A stretch of DNA of 64,000 nt from JBBQWR01 sp038210495. Lineage in GTDB: Bacteria > Planctomycetota > Planctomycetia > Pirellulales > DATAWG01. Position numbers and translations under genes: made by a program. This document shows, in pieces, positions 1 through 7,718 of this stretch. The stretch lies in the NCBI GenBank assembly GCA_038210495.1, contig JBBQWR010000013.1, positions 51,397-115,396 of the forward strand, given 5' to 3'. The notes beneath the pieces are model-generated. The model worked only from the letters and a program-made list of their open reading frames with translations. It made no database searches and was not told the origin of the DNA. Numbering within the stretch: position 1 is the stretch's first letter; the number at the start of each line of letters is the position of its first letter.

Positions 1-1811
1 TTTTGCGGCGAGCGGATCGCCACGAGCTTCGTGTATTTCTTCTTGAGCCCCAGCTTAGCGCGACTGATTTCGCTGGCCGTCTCTTGGTTGAACTGCTCTT
101 GGTGATCGTGATGAACGCCCTTGAGCCGGCGCAAGTGGGCCTTTTCGCTGGCGATGAAGATCGTCAGAAAACCGGCCGTGAATCCGAGTCCCCAAATCGT
201 GGCGGTTTCCTTGGTCAGCAGATTCGTGATGGCCGCCAACAGCAGAATGACGAACACCAGGATCAACCCGACGGGAATCTCGATCTTTCCGATGCGGAAA
301 TTGAGCGGCACCTTGTATTCGCGAGTCGAAGTATCCCTAAACCGCAGCACGACCATCGCGAGCGAGTTGAACACGAAGCTCCATACTACGCCGAACGCAT
401 ACGCCTCGCCGAGCACGAGCGTATCGCCGCCGCTGGCGATGATCGTCACCAATTGAAAGGCGACGACCAAAATAAGAATTCGGTAGCTCGTGCCGTATTT
501 GCGATGCGGCTTGAGAAACCAATCGGGCATGACGCCGTCTTCGGCCACGCGGTTCAGCACGCCGTTGGAGCCGATGATTGCCGTATTAACCGCTCCGGAA
601 AGAATCAAGAAGCCAATGAACACGACAAAGGCTTGCAGAATCAAGCGAGCCCACATCGGCCCGACCATGTTCATCGCCAAGCCGCCGATGAGATTGTCGC
701 GATAGATCGGCATCCGCTGATCCTCGGGTATCAGCAGCACGGCCAAGAAGCTGATGCCCACGGTCAGCACGATGCTATAGACGAAAACGACGAAGGCCGC
801 TTTCTTGAAATTCTTCATCTTTGGCGCCTCGACCTCGCGAAAAACCTGCGCCAAGGTCTCTTCGCCGCTCATCGCCAAGATCGAATGGCCAAACGCCACG
901 ATGATGCCGAAGACTCCGATCCAACTGAGCCAGTCCGACTTCGGCGTGGACGGGTCGGACAACTGGCTCAGTTCCTTGTCGATCGGCTTGCCCTCCAAAA
1001 ATCCGAGTGGGCTTTCTTCCTTGCCGGTCGTCGTGTTCAGATGCGGTCGCAGGTCGGGAAGCACGGGCAACTTATTGCGAACGATGACTTCCTTGCCGTC
1101 CTGCAACACGACGTTTCCGTGCTGATCCTTGAGCTTGTAAGTCGCGACGCCTTGCACGGCCAACGTGACCGCACACCAGGTCATGATCACGACCGCCATG
1201 ATCGTGGTGGCCTTCATGATCTTTATGGCCTTGTCGCTCGATTCGTGGATACCCTTGATGTTTTCCCAGAAGAAGTACAGCGTCGCGGCGCAGGCGATGA
1301 AAACGGCGCCGTAATTCGTTAGCGTCTCGCGCGTCGTTTTGAGGACGGTAAACGCGGGGTGATTCAAGAGATACCGCTCGGCGTACTCGAACGAATCGAT
1401 CCCCAGACCCATGATGTACTGGCCGGCGGAGACGCCGCTGATCGGTCCGGTCAGAATGTAATCGAACATCAGTGCCGAGACGGAGAGCTTGGCGAGCAGG
1501 CCGCCCATCCCGGCCTTCACGGCCCGGTAAACGCCCCCACGGACGAACATCGAGCAGCTTTCGATGTACACATTCCGCACGGCGTAGCTGAAGATCATCA
1601 CGGCCAGGATGAACCAAGGCGCCGCGGCGCCGATCGACTGCTCGACGATCCCGCCGATGTAATAGGCCGTGCTGGCCAGATCGCACAGCACCACGGCGGC
1701 CGTCCGCCAGTAGGAAATGAACTTGAACATCACGCTGTTTACGACAATTACGTTCGCAGCGCGCGAGCTACCGCCCGTGCTGGCCGGGCCAGCGTCCTCA
1801 GGAGACGACAT
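1..1811 (-). CDS. APC-superfamily amino acid permease, C-terminus cut by window edge
   Basis: Inner-membrane amino acid/polyamine transporter of the APC superfamily. The minus-strand frame opens with ATG at 1811 (MSSPEDAGPASTGG) and stays open to base 1, so the end is missing. About 603 residues are visible. Successive hydrophobic segments are present (for example TAAVVLCDLASTAYYIGGIV, LILVFVILLLAAITNLL), and the family signature FGHSILAMSGEETLAQV followed by FREVEAPK lies near the middle. A soluble loop of about 60 residues between early membrane segments (around LKDQHGNVVLQDGKEV) is longer than usual. The visible end, GLKKKYTKLVAIRSP, is a cytoplasmic tail, so few residues are probably missing or a soluble tail domain follows. 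It is divergent from the fabF-type gene. Substrate cannot be told from sequence. Confidence 0.88.
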   Translation of the reverse strand, partial: MSSPEDAGPASTGGSSRAANVIVVNSVMFKFISYWRTAAVVLCDLASTAYYIGGIVEQSIGAAAPWFILAVMIFSYAVRNVYIESCSMFVRGGVYRAVKAGMGGLLAKLSVSALMFDYILTGPISGVSAGQYIMGLGIDSFEYAERYLLNHPAFTVLKTTRETLTNYGAVFIACAATLYFFWENIKGIHESSDKAIKIMKATTIMAVVIMTWCAVTLAVQGVATYKLKDQHGNVVLQDGKEVIVRNKLPVLPDLRPHLNTTTGKEESPLGFLEGKPIDKELSQLSDPSTPKSDWLSWIGVFGIIVAFGHSILAMSGEETLAQVFREVEAPKMKNFKKAAFVVFVYSIVLTVGISFLAVLLIPEDQRMPIYRDNLIGGLAMNMVGPMWARLILQAFVVFIGFLILSGAVNTAIIGSNGVLNRVAEDGVMPDWFLKPHRKYGTSYRILILVVAFQLVTIIASGGDTLVLGEAYAFGVVWSFVFNSLAMVVLRFRDTSTREYKVPLNFRIGKIEIPVGLILVFVILLLAAITNLLTKETATIWGLGFTAGFLTIFIASEKAHLRRLKGVHHDHQEQFNQETASEISRAKLGLKKKYTKLVAIRSPQ

Positions 1812-2120
1812 AGGATTTCGATTCGGGACAGCAGGTCCCCCTCGGATTCAGACACGACGCCCGTGCGACAGCAGTGCCCTTTTCAATTTCGGCGCCCAAA
1901 CACCCTGCTGGGGCCTGCCGACGGGGTTATCTGACGGGCTGGAGTGGGAAAAGCACACTGGTCCCACGACGGACCTTCGCCCGCGTGGTCAAATGCCTTG
2001 CCAAGCAAGCGTTCGACCCGCAAGTTCCCTCGCTTCCTCGCCTCAGCGAAGAATTAGGCTGCACGAGTGGTTTATCGTAGCCACGGCCGCCCTGAATGCA
2101 AGTCGCGATGCGGCAGTACC

Positions 2121-2149
2121 TTGTCACTTGGCAGGACGACAGTCATAAT
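2121..2149 (+). promoter_or_regulatory. Sigma70-like promoter in the 520-bp permease/fabF intergenic region
   Basis: TTGTCA (2121-2126), a 17-base spacer and CATAAT (2144-2149) match sigma70 consensus at 4/6 or better in both boxes. The predicted start near 2156 would give the fabF-type gene a leader of about 175 bases. The rest of 1812-2331 holds no gene or recognisable riboswitch that I can see. Confidence 0.4.
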
Positions 2150-2331
2150 AAATTGGGCAATTTGGGCAGTTGCTACCATGCCTCTTTCACCATCCGTTGG
2201 CGGAGCCGATTCCCAAACGCTGTTGTAGCCGCTGGCCCCATTTGGTAATCCAACGGACCCTTGTTGTTCACCCTGTTGCCAAAAACCTTTCAGCAGCCGG
2301 GGACGTTGAACCTCGTGAAAAAGCGGCGCGC

Positions 2332-3612
2332 ATGAGATCTCGCGTGGTTGTCACCGGCTTGGGATGCATTACGTCGCTCGGTTCGAGCTCTCAACAGCTT
2401 TGGAATCGACTGCTGCGGGGGGAGTCGGGCATTGGCCGGGCGACCCTGTTCGACACCACGAATTTCCCCACCCGCATCGCCGCTGAAGTCCGCGATTGGT
2501 CGATCGCCGACGCTGGTGAAGACCCCCGCCGCTGGAGCCATTCCCCGCGGCAGACGCTCTTTGCCGTCGCAGCGGCCAAACAGGCCTTCGCCGACGCGGG
2601 GCTCGGCGATGTCGCGCGCGACCCCAGTCGGCTCGGAGTCTATCTAGGCGCCGGCGACGTCTATCAGGATTTTGGGCAGTTCGTCAAAATTCTCGAGCGC
2701 TCGATGCGCCACGGCGAGATCGATTTGGGCGAGTATGCGAAGGCCGCATTTGAACTTCTCAACCCGGCCGACGAGTTGGAGCGGGAACCCCACATGGTCG
2801 CGAGCCATGTGGCGAGCCTGTTCGACGCACAAGGCCCCAACGTCAGCTCGTTCACGGCTTGCGCCGCCAGCAGCCAAGCGATCGGTGAATCGGCCGAGAC
2901 GATTCGCCGGGGCGAGGCCGACATCATGATCGCCGGCGGCGCGCACAGCTTGATCCATACCTTCGGCGTCACGGGCCTAAGCCTGCTGACCGCGCTCAGC
3001 CGGCACAACGACGAGCCTTGTCGGGCGTCGCGCCCGTTCGATCGAGACCGCGATGGTTTTGTGCTGGGCGAAGGGGCCGGTATCTTGATTCTCGAAGGGC
3101 TCGAGCACGCTCGGGCCCGCGGGGCTCAGATTTACGGCGAGATCAACGGCTATGGCGCCAGCGCCGACGCCTACCGCGTGACCGATATTCATCCCGAGGG
3201 GCGCGGCGCGGTCGCTTGCATGCAGCGAGCCCTGGACGATGCCCGGCTCAACCCTGCGGACATCGACTATATCAACGCCCACGGCACGAGCACGCTGCTG
3301 AACGATAAAGTGGAAACGATCGCCGTCAAGCAAGTCTTTGGCAAGGCGGCTTATCGCACGCCGATTTCCAGCACCAAGAGCATGACGGGCCATTTGCTGG
3401 CCGCCGCCGGAGTGACCGAGTTGATCATCTGTCTGATGGCGCTGCGGGACGGAGCGCTTCCGCCGACGATCAACTACGAAACGCCCGACCACGAGTGCGA
3501 TCTGGACTATGTGCCGAACGAGGCCCGCGATGCCCGCTGCCGGCACATTTTAAGCAACAGCTTCGGCTTCGGCGGCCAAAACGTGTCGCTCGTCGTCTCC
3601 CGGGCTGCGTAG
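2332..3612 (+). CDS. fabF: Beta-ketoacyl-ACP synthase II (FabF/KAS II type)
   Basis: Condensing enzyme that elongates acyl-ACP with malonyl-ACP in fatty acid or polyketide-type synthesis; cytoplasmic dimer. The 426-residue protein starts at the ATG giving MRSRVVVTGLGCITSLGS, the usual KAS N-terminus; an upstream in-frame extension does not resemble the family. The Cys-His-His triad is visible: Cys177 in FTACAASSQ, His317 in NAHGTSTLLND and His354 in KSMTGHLLAAAG. The segment around residues 105-165 (GDVYQDFGQFVKILERSMRH and on to ASHVASLFDAQGPN) differs from typical FabF, which suggests a lineage-specific subfamily and possibly a non-housekeeping acyl chain. No acpP or fabG is adjacent; the short-chain dehydrogenase two genes downstream looks like a sugar/polyol enzyme rather than FabG. 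Confidence 0.88.
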   Translation: MRSRVVVTGLGCITSLGSSSQQLWNRLLRGESGIGRATLFDTTNFPTRIAAEVRDWSIADAGEDPRRWSHSPRQTLFAVAAAKQAFADAGLGDVARDPSRLGVYLGAGDVYQDFGQFVKILERSMRHGEIDLGEYAKAAFELLNPADELEREPHMVASHVASLFDAQGPNVSSFTACAASSQAIGESAETIRRGEADIMIAGGAHSLIHTFGVTGLSLLTALSRHNDEPCRASRPFDRDRDGFVLGEGAGILILEGLEHARARGAQIYGEINGYGASADAYRVTDIHPEGRGAVACMQRALDDARLNPADIDYINAHGTSTLLNDKVETIAVKQVFGKAAYRTPISSTKSMTGHLLAAAGVTELIICLMALRDGALPPTINYETPDHECDLDYVPNEARDARCRHILSNSFGFGGQNVSLVVSRAA

Positions 3613-3717
3613 CCATTGGTTGCAGCAACCCTTGCTCGACCGATTGTCCCGCCGTTAAGGTGACCGGCGAGTTAGTCCGTTGCTTCCACTCGATTTCGAC
3701 CACCAAAGAGTAGCGTT

Positions 3718-4314
3718 TTGCCCATCCAGGCGATTATCTTCGATTGCGACGGCACGCTGGCCGACACGATGCCCGTGCATTATGAGGCGTGGATCGCCAC
3801 GCTGAGCCGCTATCTGGGGCTCTCGCTAAGCGAAGATCGGTTTTATGATCTGGGGGGCTGGCCGACGCTCGCGATCGCCGAATTGCTTCGCGCCGAGACG
3901 GGACAGTCATTCGACCCGCAAGCCCTAGCGGCTGAAAAAGAACGGCAATTCGCAATCCGGCTCGCGGACGTGCAACCGATCCCGGCCGTTATCGATGTCG
4001 CCCGCAAGTCGCGCCGCCGGATGCCGATCGGAGTCGCGACCGGGGGCATTCGGCCCGTTTGCCAGGCGATCTTGGATCACATCGGGGTTGGCGGCTGGTT
4101 CGACGCGATGGCGTGCGCCGAAGACGTGCCGCGACACAAACCGGCGCCGGATATTTTTCTTGAGGCCGCGCGGCGTCTGGCCGTCGATCCTCGCAATTGC
4201 CAAGTTTATGAGGACACAGATCCCGGGCTCGAGGCGGCGCGACGGGCAGGGATGGCAGCAATCGACGTGCGGACTTTCCATCGGCCGCGAAGAGTGACAG
4301 CGGTCCCATCATAA
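3718..4314 (+). CDS. HAD-superfamily hydrolase, beta-phosphoglucomutase-like
   Basis: Soluble HAD subfamily IA phosphatase or phosphomutase of 198 residues. Motif I DCDGTLADT lies at the N-terminus with both aspartates, a helical cap follows, motif II is near VATGGIRP, the lysine is in RHKPAPDIF and motif IV is YEDTDPGLEAARRAGM. The start used is TTG at 3718, which places DxDGT at the usual distance from the N-terminus; no ATG is available closer. It follows the fabF-type gene on the same strand by 105 bases. Substrate (hexose phosphate, pyrophosphate or other) is not determined by sequence. Confidence 0.82.
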   Translation: MPIQAIIFDCDGTLADTMPVHYEAWIATLSRYLGLSLSEDRFYDLGGWPTLAIAELLRAETGQSFDPQALAAEKERQFAIRLADVQPIPAVIDVARKSRRRMPIGVATGGIRPVCQAILDHIGVGGWFDAMACAEDVPRHKPAPDIFLEAARRLAVDPRNCQVYEDTDPGLEAARRAGMAAIDVRTFHRPRRVTAVPS

Positions 4315-4411
4315 ACTGGTTAATCTCCAATTAGTTTCTTGCGGCAATTGAAGTCGTTGTTGTTTCAACTACGCTAAACTACGCCGTGTCATGGAACCAA
4401 GGACGCTGCCG

Positions 4412-5179
4412 ATGAATCTTTTCGATTTGACCGACAAGGTCGCCATCGTCACCGGCGGTGGCAGCGGAATCGGAATGGGGATTGCGCACGGGTTGGCCGA
4501 CGCCGGAGCGAGCGTGGTGATCGTCGGCCGCGATCGAGCGAAGCTAATCGCGGCGGCCGATCGATTGTCGAACGAGACAGGGCGAGCCGTGACGGCGATT
4601 GCCGGCGATGTGGCTGACGAAGCCCAAGTGAATTCCGCCGTCGCGGCGATCGCCGAGCGGTTTGGTCGGATCGACATTCTTTTCAACAACGCCGGCGTGA
4701 CGATCCGCAAGCCGCCGCAGGACTTTTCGCTCGACGAATGGCGGCAGGTGATCGATGTCAATTTGAACGGCGTGTTTCTCATGTGCAAAGCCGTCTATCC
4801 GGCGATGAAGCGGGTGGGCGGGGGCAAAATCATCAACATCGGAAGCATGGCGTCGATCTTCGGCGCGAGCTACGCCTCGCCTTATGCGGCCAGCAAAGGG
4901 GCGGTCGTGCAATTGACCAAAAGCTTGGCGTTGGCCTGGGCGGCAGACAAAATTCAGGTGAACGCGATCTTGCCCGGTTGGTTCGAAACGGAGATGACCG
5001 ACCGGGCTCGCGCCGAAGTCTCCGGTCTGAGCGACCGCGTCGCCGCGCGAATTCCAACGGGCCGCTGGGCCAAGCCGGCGGACATGGTCGGCACGGCGAT
5101 TTGGCTCGCCAGCCGCGCGAGCGATTATGTCACGGGGGTCGCCGTGCCAGTCGACGGAGGTTATTCGTCCATGATGTAA
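4412..5179 (+). CDS. Short-chain dehydrogenase/reductase, gluconate 5-dehydrogenase-like
   Basis: Classical SDR of 255 residues. The Rossmann TGGGSGIGMGIA glycine motif is near residue 15, NNAGVT follows, and the catalytic Ser, Tyr and Lys appear in IGSMASIFG and YAASKGAV. The C-terminus ends VAVPVDGGYSSMM. The pattern LFDLTDKVAIVTGG resembles gluconate 5-dehydrogenase and 2-deoxy-D-gluconate 3-dehydrogenase homologues, so a sugar-acid or polyol substrate is likely. I chose ATG 4412 because an AAGGA lies about 9 bases upstream and MNLFDL is the usual family start; ATG 4391 would add seven residues and has no ribosome site. Same strand as the glycoside hydrolase that follows; a carbohydrate role is inferred. 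Confidence 0.82.
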   Translation: MNLFDLTDKVAIVTGGGSGIGMGIAHGLADAGASVVIVGRDRAKLIAAADRLSNETGRAVTAIAGDVADEAQVNSAVAAIAERFGRIDILFNNAGVTIRKPPQDFSLDEWRQVIDVNLNGVFLMCKAVYPAMKRVGGGKIINIGSMASIFGASYASPYAASKGAVVQLTKSLALAWAADKIQVNAILPGWFETEMTDRARAEVSGLSDRVAARIPTGRWAKPADMVGTAIWLASRASDYVTGVAVPVDGGYSSMM

Positions 5180-5275
5180 TTGCCGAGTGGGCATCGCCCA
5201 CCGATTCCAAGAGGTACGTCCGTTTATGGTGGGCAGCCCATCCTGCTTTCTCAAAGTTTTTTCGAGCTTCAAACG

Positions 5276-7693
5276 ATGTTAAATGGCATCTTGCTTCTCG
5301 CGGCCCTGACCGCCGTATCGGCCGACCCGCAAACGACGACGATCACGGTCGACGCAGCCAAAGTCGTTAATCGCGTCTCGCCGCTGATGTACGGTTCGTG
5401 CATCGAAGACGTGAATCATGAGATCTACGGGGGTCTGTATGCACAGATGATCTTCGGCGAGAGTTTTGAGGAGCCGCCGCAACTGAAGTTGCCGGAGTGG
5501 AAGAATTTTGGCGGCGCGTGGTCCGTGCAGGATGGCGTCTGCTCCGTTAAATCGGACGCCGGCGCCAAGCTGCTTTGGACCGACGGTCCCACGCTTCTGG
5601 ATGGGGTCGTTGAATGCGACCTGAAATTCGACGACCATCCGGGCGATAGCGCCGGGCTCATCCTTCGCGTGCAGCAGCCGGGCGTGGGCGCCGATGCGTT
5701 TGTCGGTTACGAAATCAGCATTGGTCCCTGGGGAAAATTTCTGCGACTGGGCCGTCATCGACACGACTGGAAATTATTGCAGCAGACGCCGATTGTGCTG
5801 GCGGACGGGCCCTGGCATCATCTTCGCGTCGAGATGACAGGTCCCAAATTGTCCGTCTACGTTGATGGCGCCGCCGCGCCGACGATCGTCTATACGGACA
5901 ACGACGCTCCGCTCGCTGCCGGCAAGATTGGCCTCAGAACTTGGAACGCGGGGGTCCAGTTTCGCAATCTCGTGGTGGACGAGGGAACAAAGAAACGAGC
6001 GAAGCCCCAGTTCGTTATCGATCGCGGGGACGGCGTGAGCGGAATGTGGGACGCCGTCGCCGAGGGAGACGCACAAGCAAAATTTACTTGGGACGCGGAT
6101 CGCCCTTTCAATTCGGCCCGATCGCAGAAGATTGAGCTCACCGGCGGTCGGGGCACGGCAGGCGTCGCCAACAGGGGGCTCAATCGCTGGGGGCTTGCCA
6201 TTCGCGAGAACCATGCTTACGCCGGACGAGTTTATCTACGCCAAGCCGGCTATTCCGGCAGCGTGACCGTCGCGCTTCAGAGCGCCGACGGCAAGAAAAC
6301 ATATGCCCACAAAAGCCTTGGTCCAATCGATAAGGATTGGCGGAAATTTGAATTCGTGATGCCTACGACGGAGACGGACACAACCGCCCGGCTGTCGGTG
6401 TCGATCGACAAGCCGGGCGCCGTTTGGATCGATCAGGTGTATCTGTGCGGGACGGGCGACGATCTGTTTCACGAACTGCCCATCCGAGGGGACATCGGCC
6501 GGGAACTGCAAGCTCAGGGGCTCACGGTGCTTCGCTACGGTGGATGCATGGTTAACGCCCCGGAGTACCGCTGGAAGAAAATGATCGGCGACCGCGACCG
6601 CCGGCCGGAGTACCCAGGCTGGTGGTATCCCCATACAACCAACGGCTTCGGGATCGAGGAGTTCCTGCAATTCTGCGATGCGGCGAAGTTTGAGAAGGTG
6701 TTTGCCATCAACGTCGAAGAAACGCCGCAAGACGCCGCCGATCTGGTCGACTATTTCAATGGGCCGGTGTCGACGGAATGGGGCAAGCGCCGCGCGGACA
6801 ACGGCCATCCCGAGCCGTATCGCGTCAACTACATCGAGATCGGCAACGAAGAAGCGACCGCGCCCCATTACATCGAGCGATTCAAACTGCTGCATGAGGC
6901 GATGCACGCCCGCGATCCGAAATTGCAATTCATCGTTGCCGCGTGGTGGGAGCCGGAGAATCCGGCGACTCGCCGGATCGTCGAGCAGTTGGACGGCAAG
7001 GCCGACCTGTGGGACGTCCATGTCGGCGGAGACGATCTGCATGAGGGTCGTAGCGTCGACGCGCTGTTTACGCGAATGGAGAAACTGGTGCGCGATTGGG
7101 CGCCGGCGACGAAGCTGAAAGCGTGCGTGCTCGAAGAGAACGGCGGCCGGCATGACCTACAGCGGGCGCTCGGGCACGCGCGAGTGCTCAACGCGACCCA
7201 GCGGCACGGCGATTTTGTGCTGATGGACTGCCCGGCCAATTGCCTTCAGGCGCTCGGACAGAACGACAACGACTGGAATCAGGGCCAAGTGTTTTACAAC
7301 AGCGGCCAAGTTTGGGGCATGGCCCCGTTTTATGCCCAGCAGATGGCCGCGGGTGGCCATTTGCCTTGCCGCGTGGCCAGCGACGTGAGCGGCGACGACA
7401 CGAACGTCGATGTAACTGCCACCCGCAGCGAGAATGGCGATACGCTGGTGCTCAAGCTGGTGAACGTGGCCGACAAGCCGCGCCGCTGCGACATTCGACT
7501 CGAGCATTTTGGGCCACTTGAGCCGACCGCAAAGGTGCAAACCCTGCGAGGCGCGCTAAGTGATGTGAACACGCCGGAGCAACCCGAGCGTATTCGTTCG
7601 GTGGAGAGCACGCTGGACCACGCGGCGGATCGCTTCGAATACGAGGCGCCGCCGTATTCGTATACCGTGCTGCGTATGAAGAAGCGATCGTGA
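5276..7693 (+). CDS. Secreted GH51-type alpha-L-arabinofuranosidase with LamG/DUF1080-like insertion
   Basis: Predicted exported glycoside hydrolase of 805 residues acting on arabinose-containing polysaccharide. MLNGILLLAALTAVSA is a signal peptide, which fixes ATG 5276. The GH51 opening VSPLMYGSCIEDVNHEIYGG is followed at about residues 75-240 by a concanavalin-like domain (WSVQDGV, then LRVEMTGPKLSVYVDG). A carbohydrate-binding segment and the (beta/alpha)8 barrel come next. The acid/base Glu525 lies in YIEIGNEEATAPHY and the probable nucleophile is Glu620 in CVLEENGGRH. The C-terminal beta domain ends PPYSYTVLRMKKRS. Together with the GH127 enzyme at 34655 it points to arabinan or arabinogalactan use. 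The nucleophile context EEN is unusual for GH51, so the exact specificity is open. Confidence 0.85.
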   Translation: MLNGILLLAALTAVSADPQTTTITVDAAKVVNRVSPLMYGSCIEDVNHEIYGGLYAQMIFGESFEEPPQLKLPEWKNFGGAWSVQDGVCSVKSDAGAKLLWTDGPTLLDGVVECDLKFDDHPGDSAGLILRVQQPGVGADAFVGYEISIGPWGKFLRLGRHRHDWKLLQQTPIVLADGPWHHLRVEMTGPKLSVYVDGAAAPTIVYTDNDAPLAAGKIGLRTWNAGVQFRNLVVDEGTKKRAKPQFVIDRGDGVSGMWDAVAEGDAQAKFTWDADRPFNSARSQKIELTGGRGTAGVANRGLNRWGLAIRENHAYAGRVYLRQAGYSGSVTVALQSADGKKTYAHKSLGPIDKDWRKFEFVMPTTETDTTARLSVSIDKPGAVWIDQVYLCGTGDDLFHELPIRGDIGRELQAQGLTVLRYGGCMVNAPEYRWKKMIGDRDRRPEYPGWWYPHTTNGFGIEEFLQFCDAAKFEKVFAINVEETPQDAADLVDYFNGPVSTEWGKRRADNGHPEPYRVNYIEIGNEEATAPHYIERFKLLHEAMHARDPKLQFIVAAWWEPENPATRRIVEQLDGKADLWDVHVGGDDLHEGRSVDALFTRMEKLVRDWAPATKLKACVLEENGGRHDLQRALGHARVLNATQRHGDFVLMDCPANCLQALGQNDNDWNQGQVFYNSGQVWGMAPFYAQQMAAGGHLPCRVASDVSGDDTNVDVTATRSENGDTLVLKLVNVADKPRRCDIRLEHFGPLEPTAKVQTLRGALSDVNTPEQPERIRSVESTLDHAADRFEYEAPPYSYTVLRMKKRS

Positions 7694-7718
7694 AACTTCG
7701 ATCGTCGCGCTGGCAGCC

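Noticed and set aside
3..1322. Long plus-strand frame opposite the permease
   Set aside because: It is the antisense of a clear APC permease, has His/Asp/Arg-rich composition typical of GC-rich shadows and no family motif.
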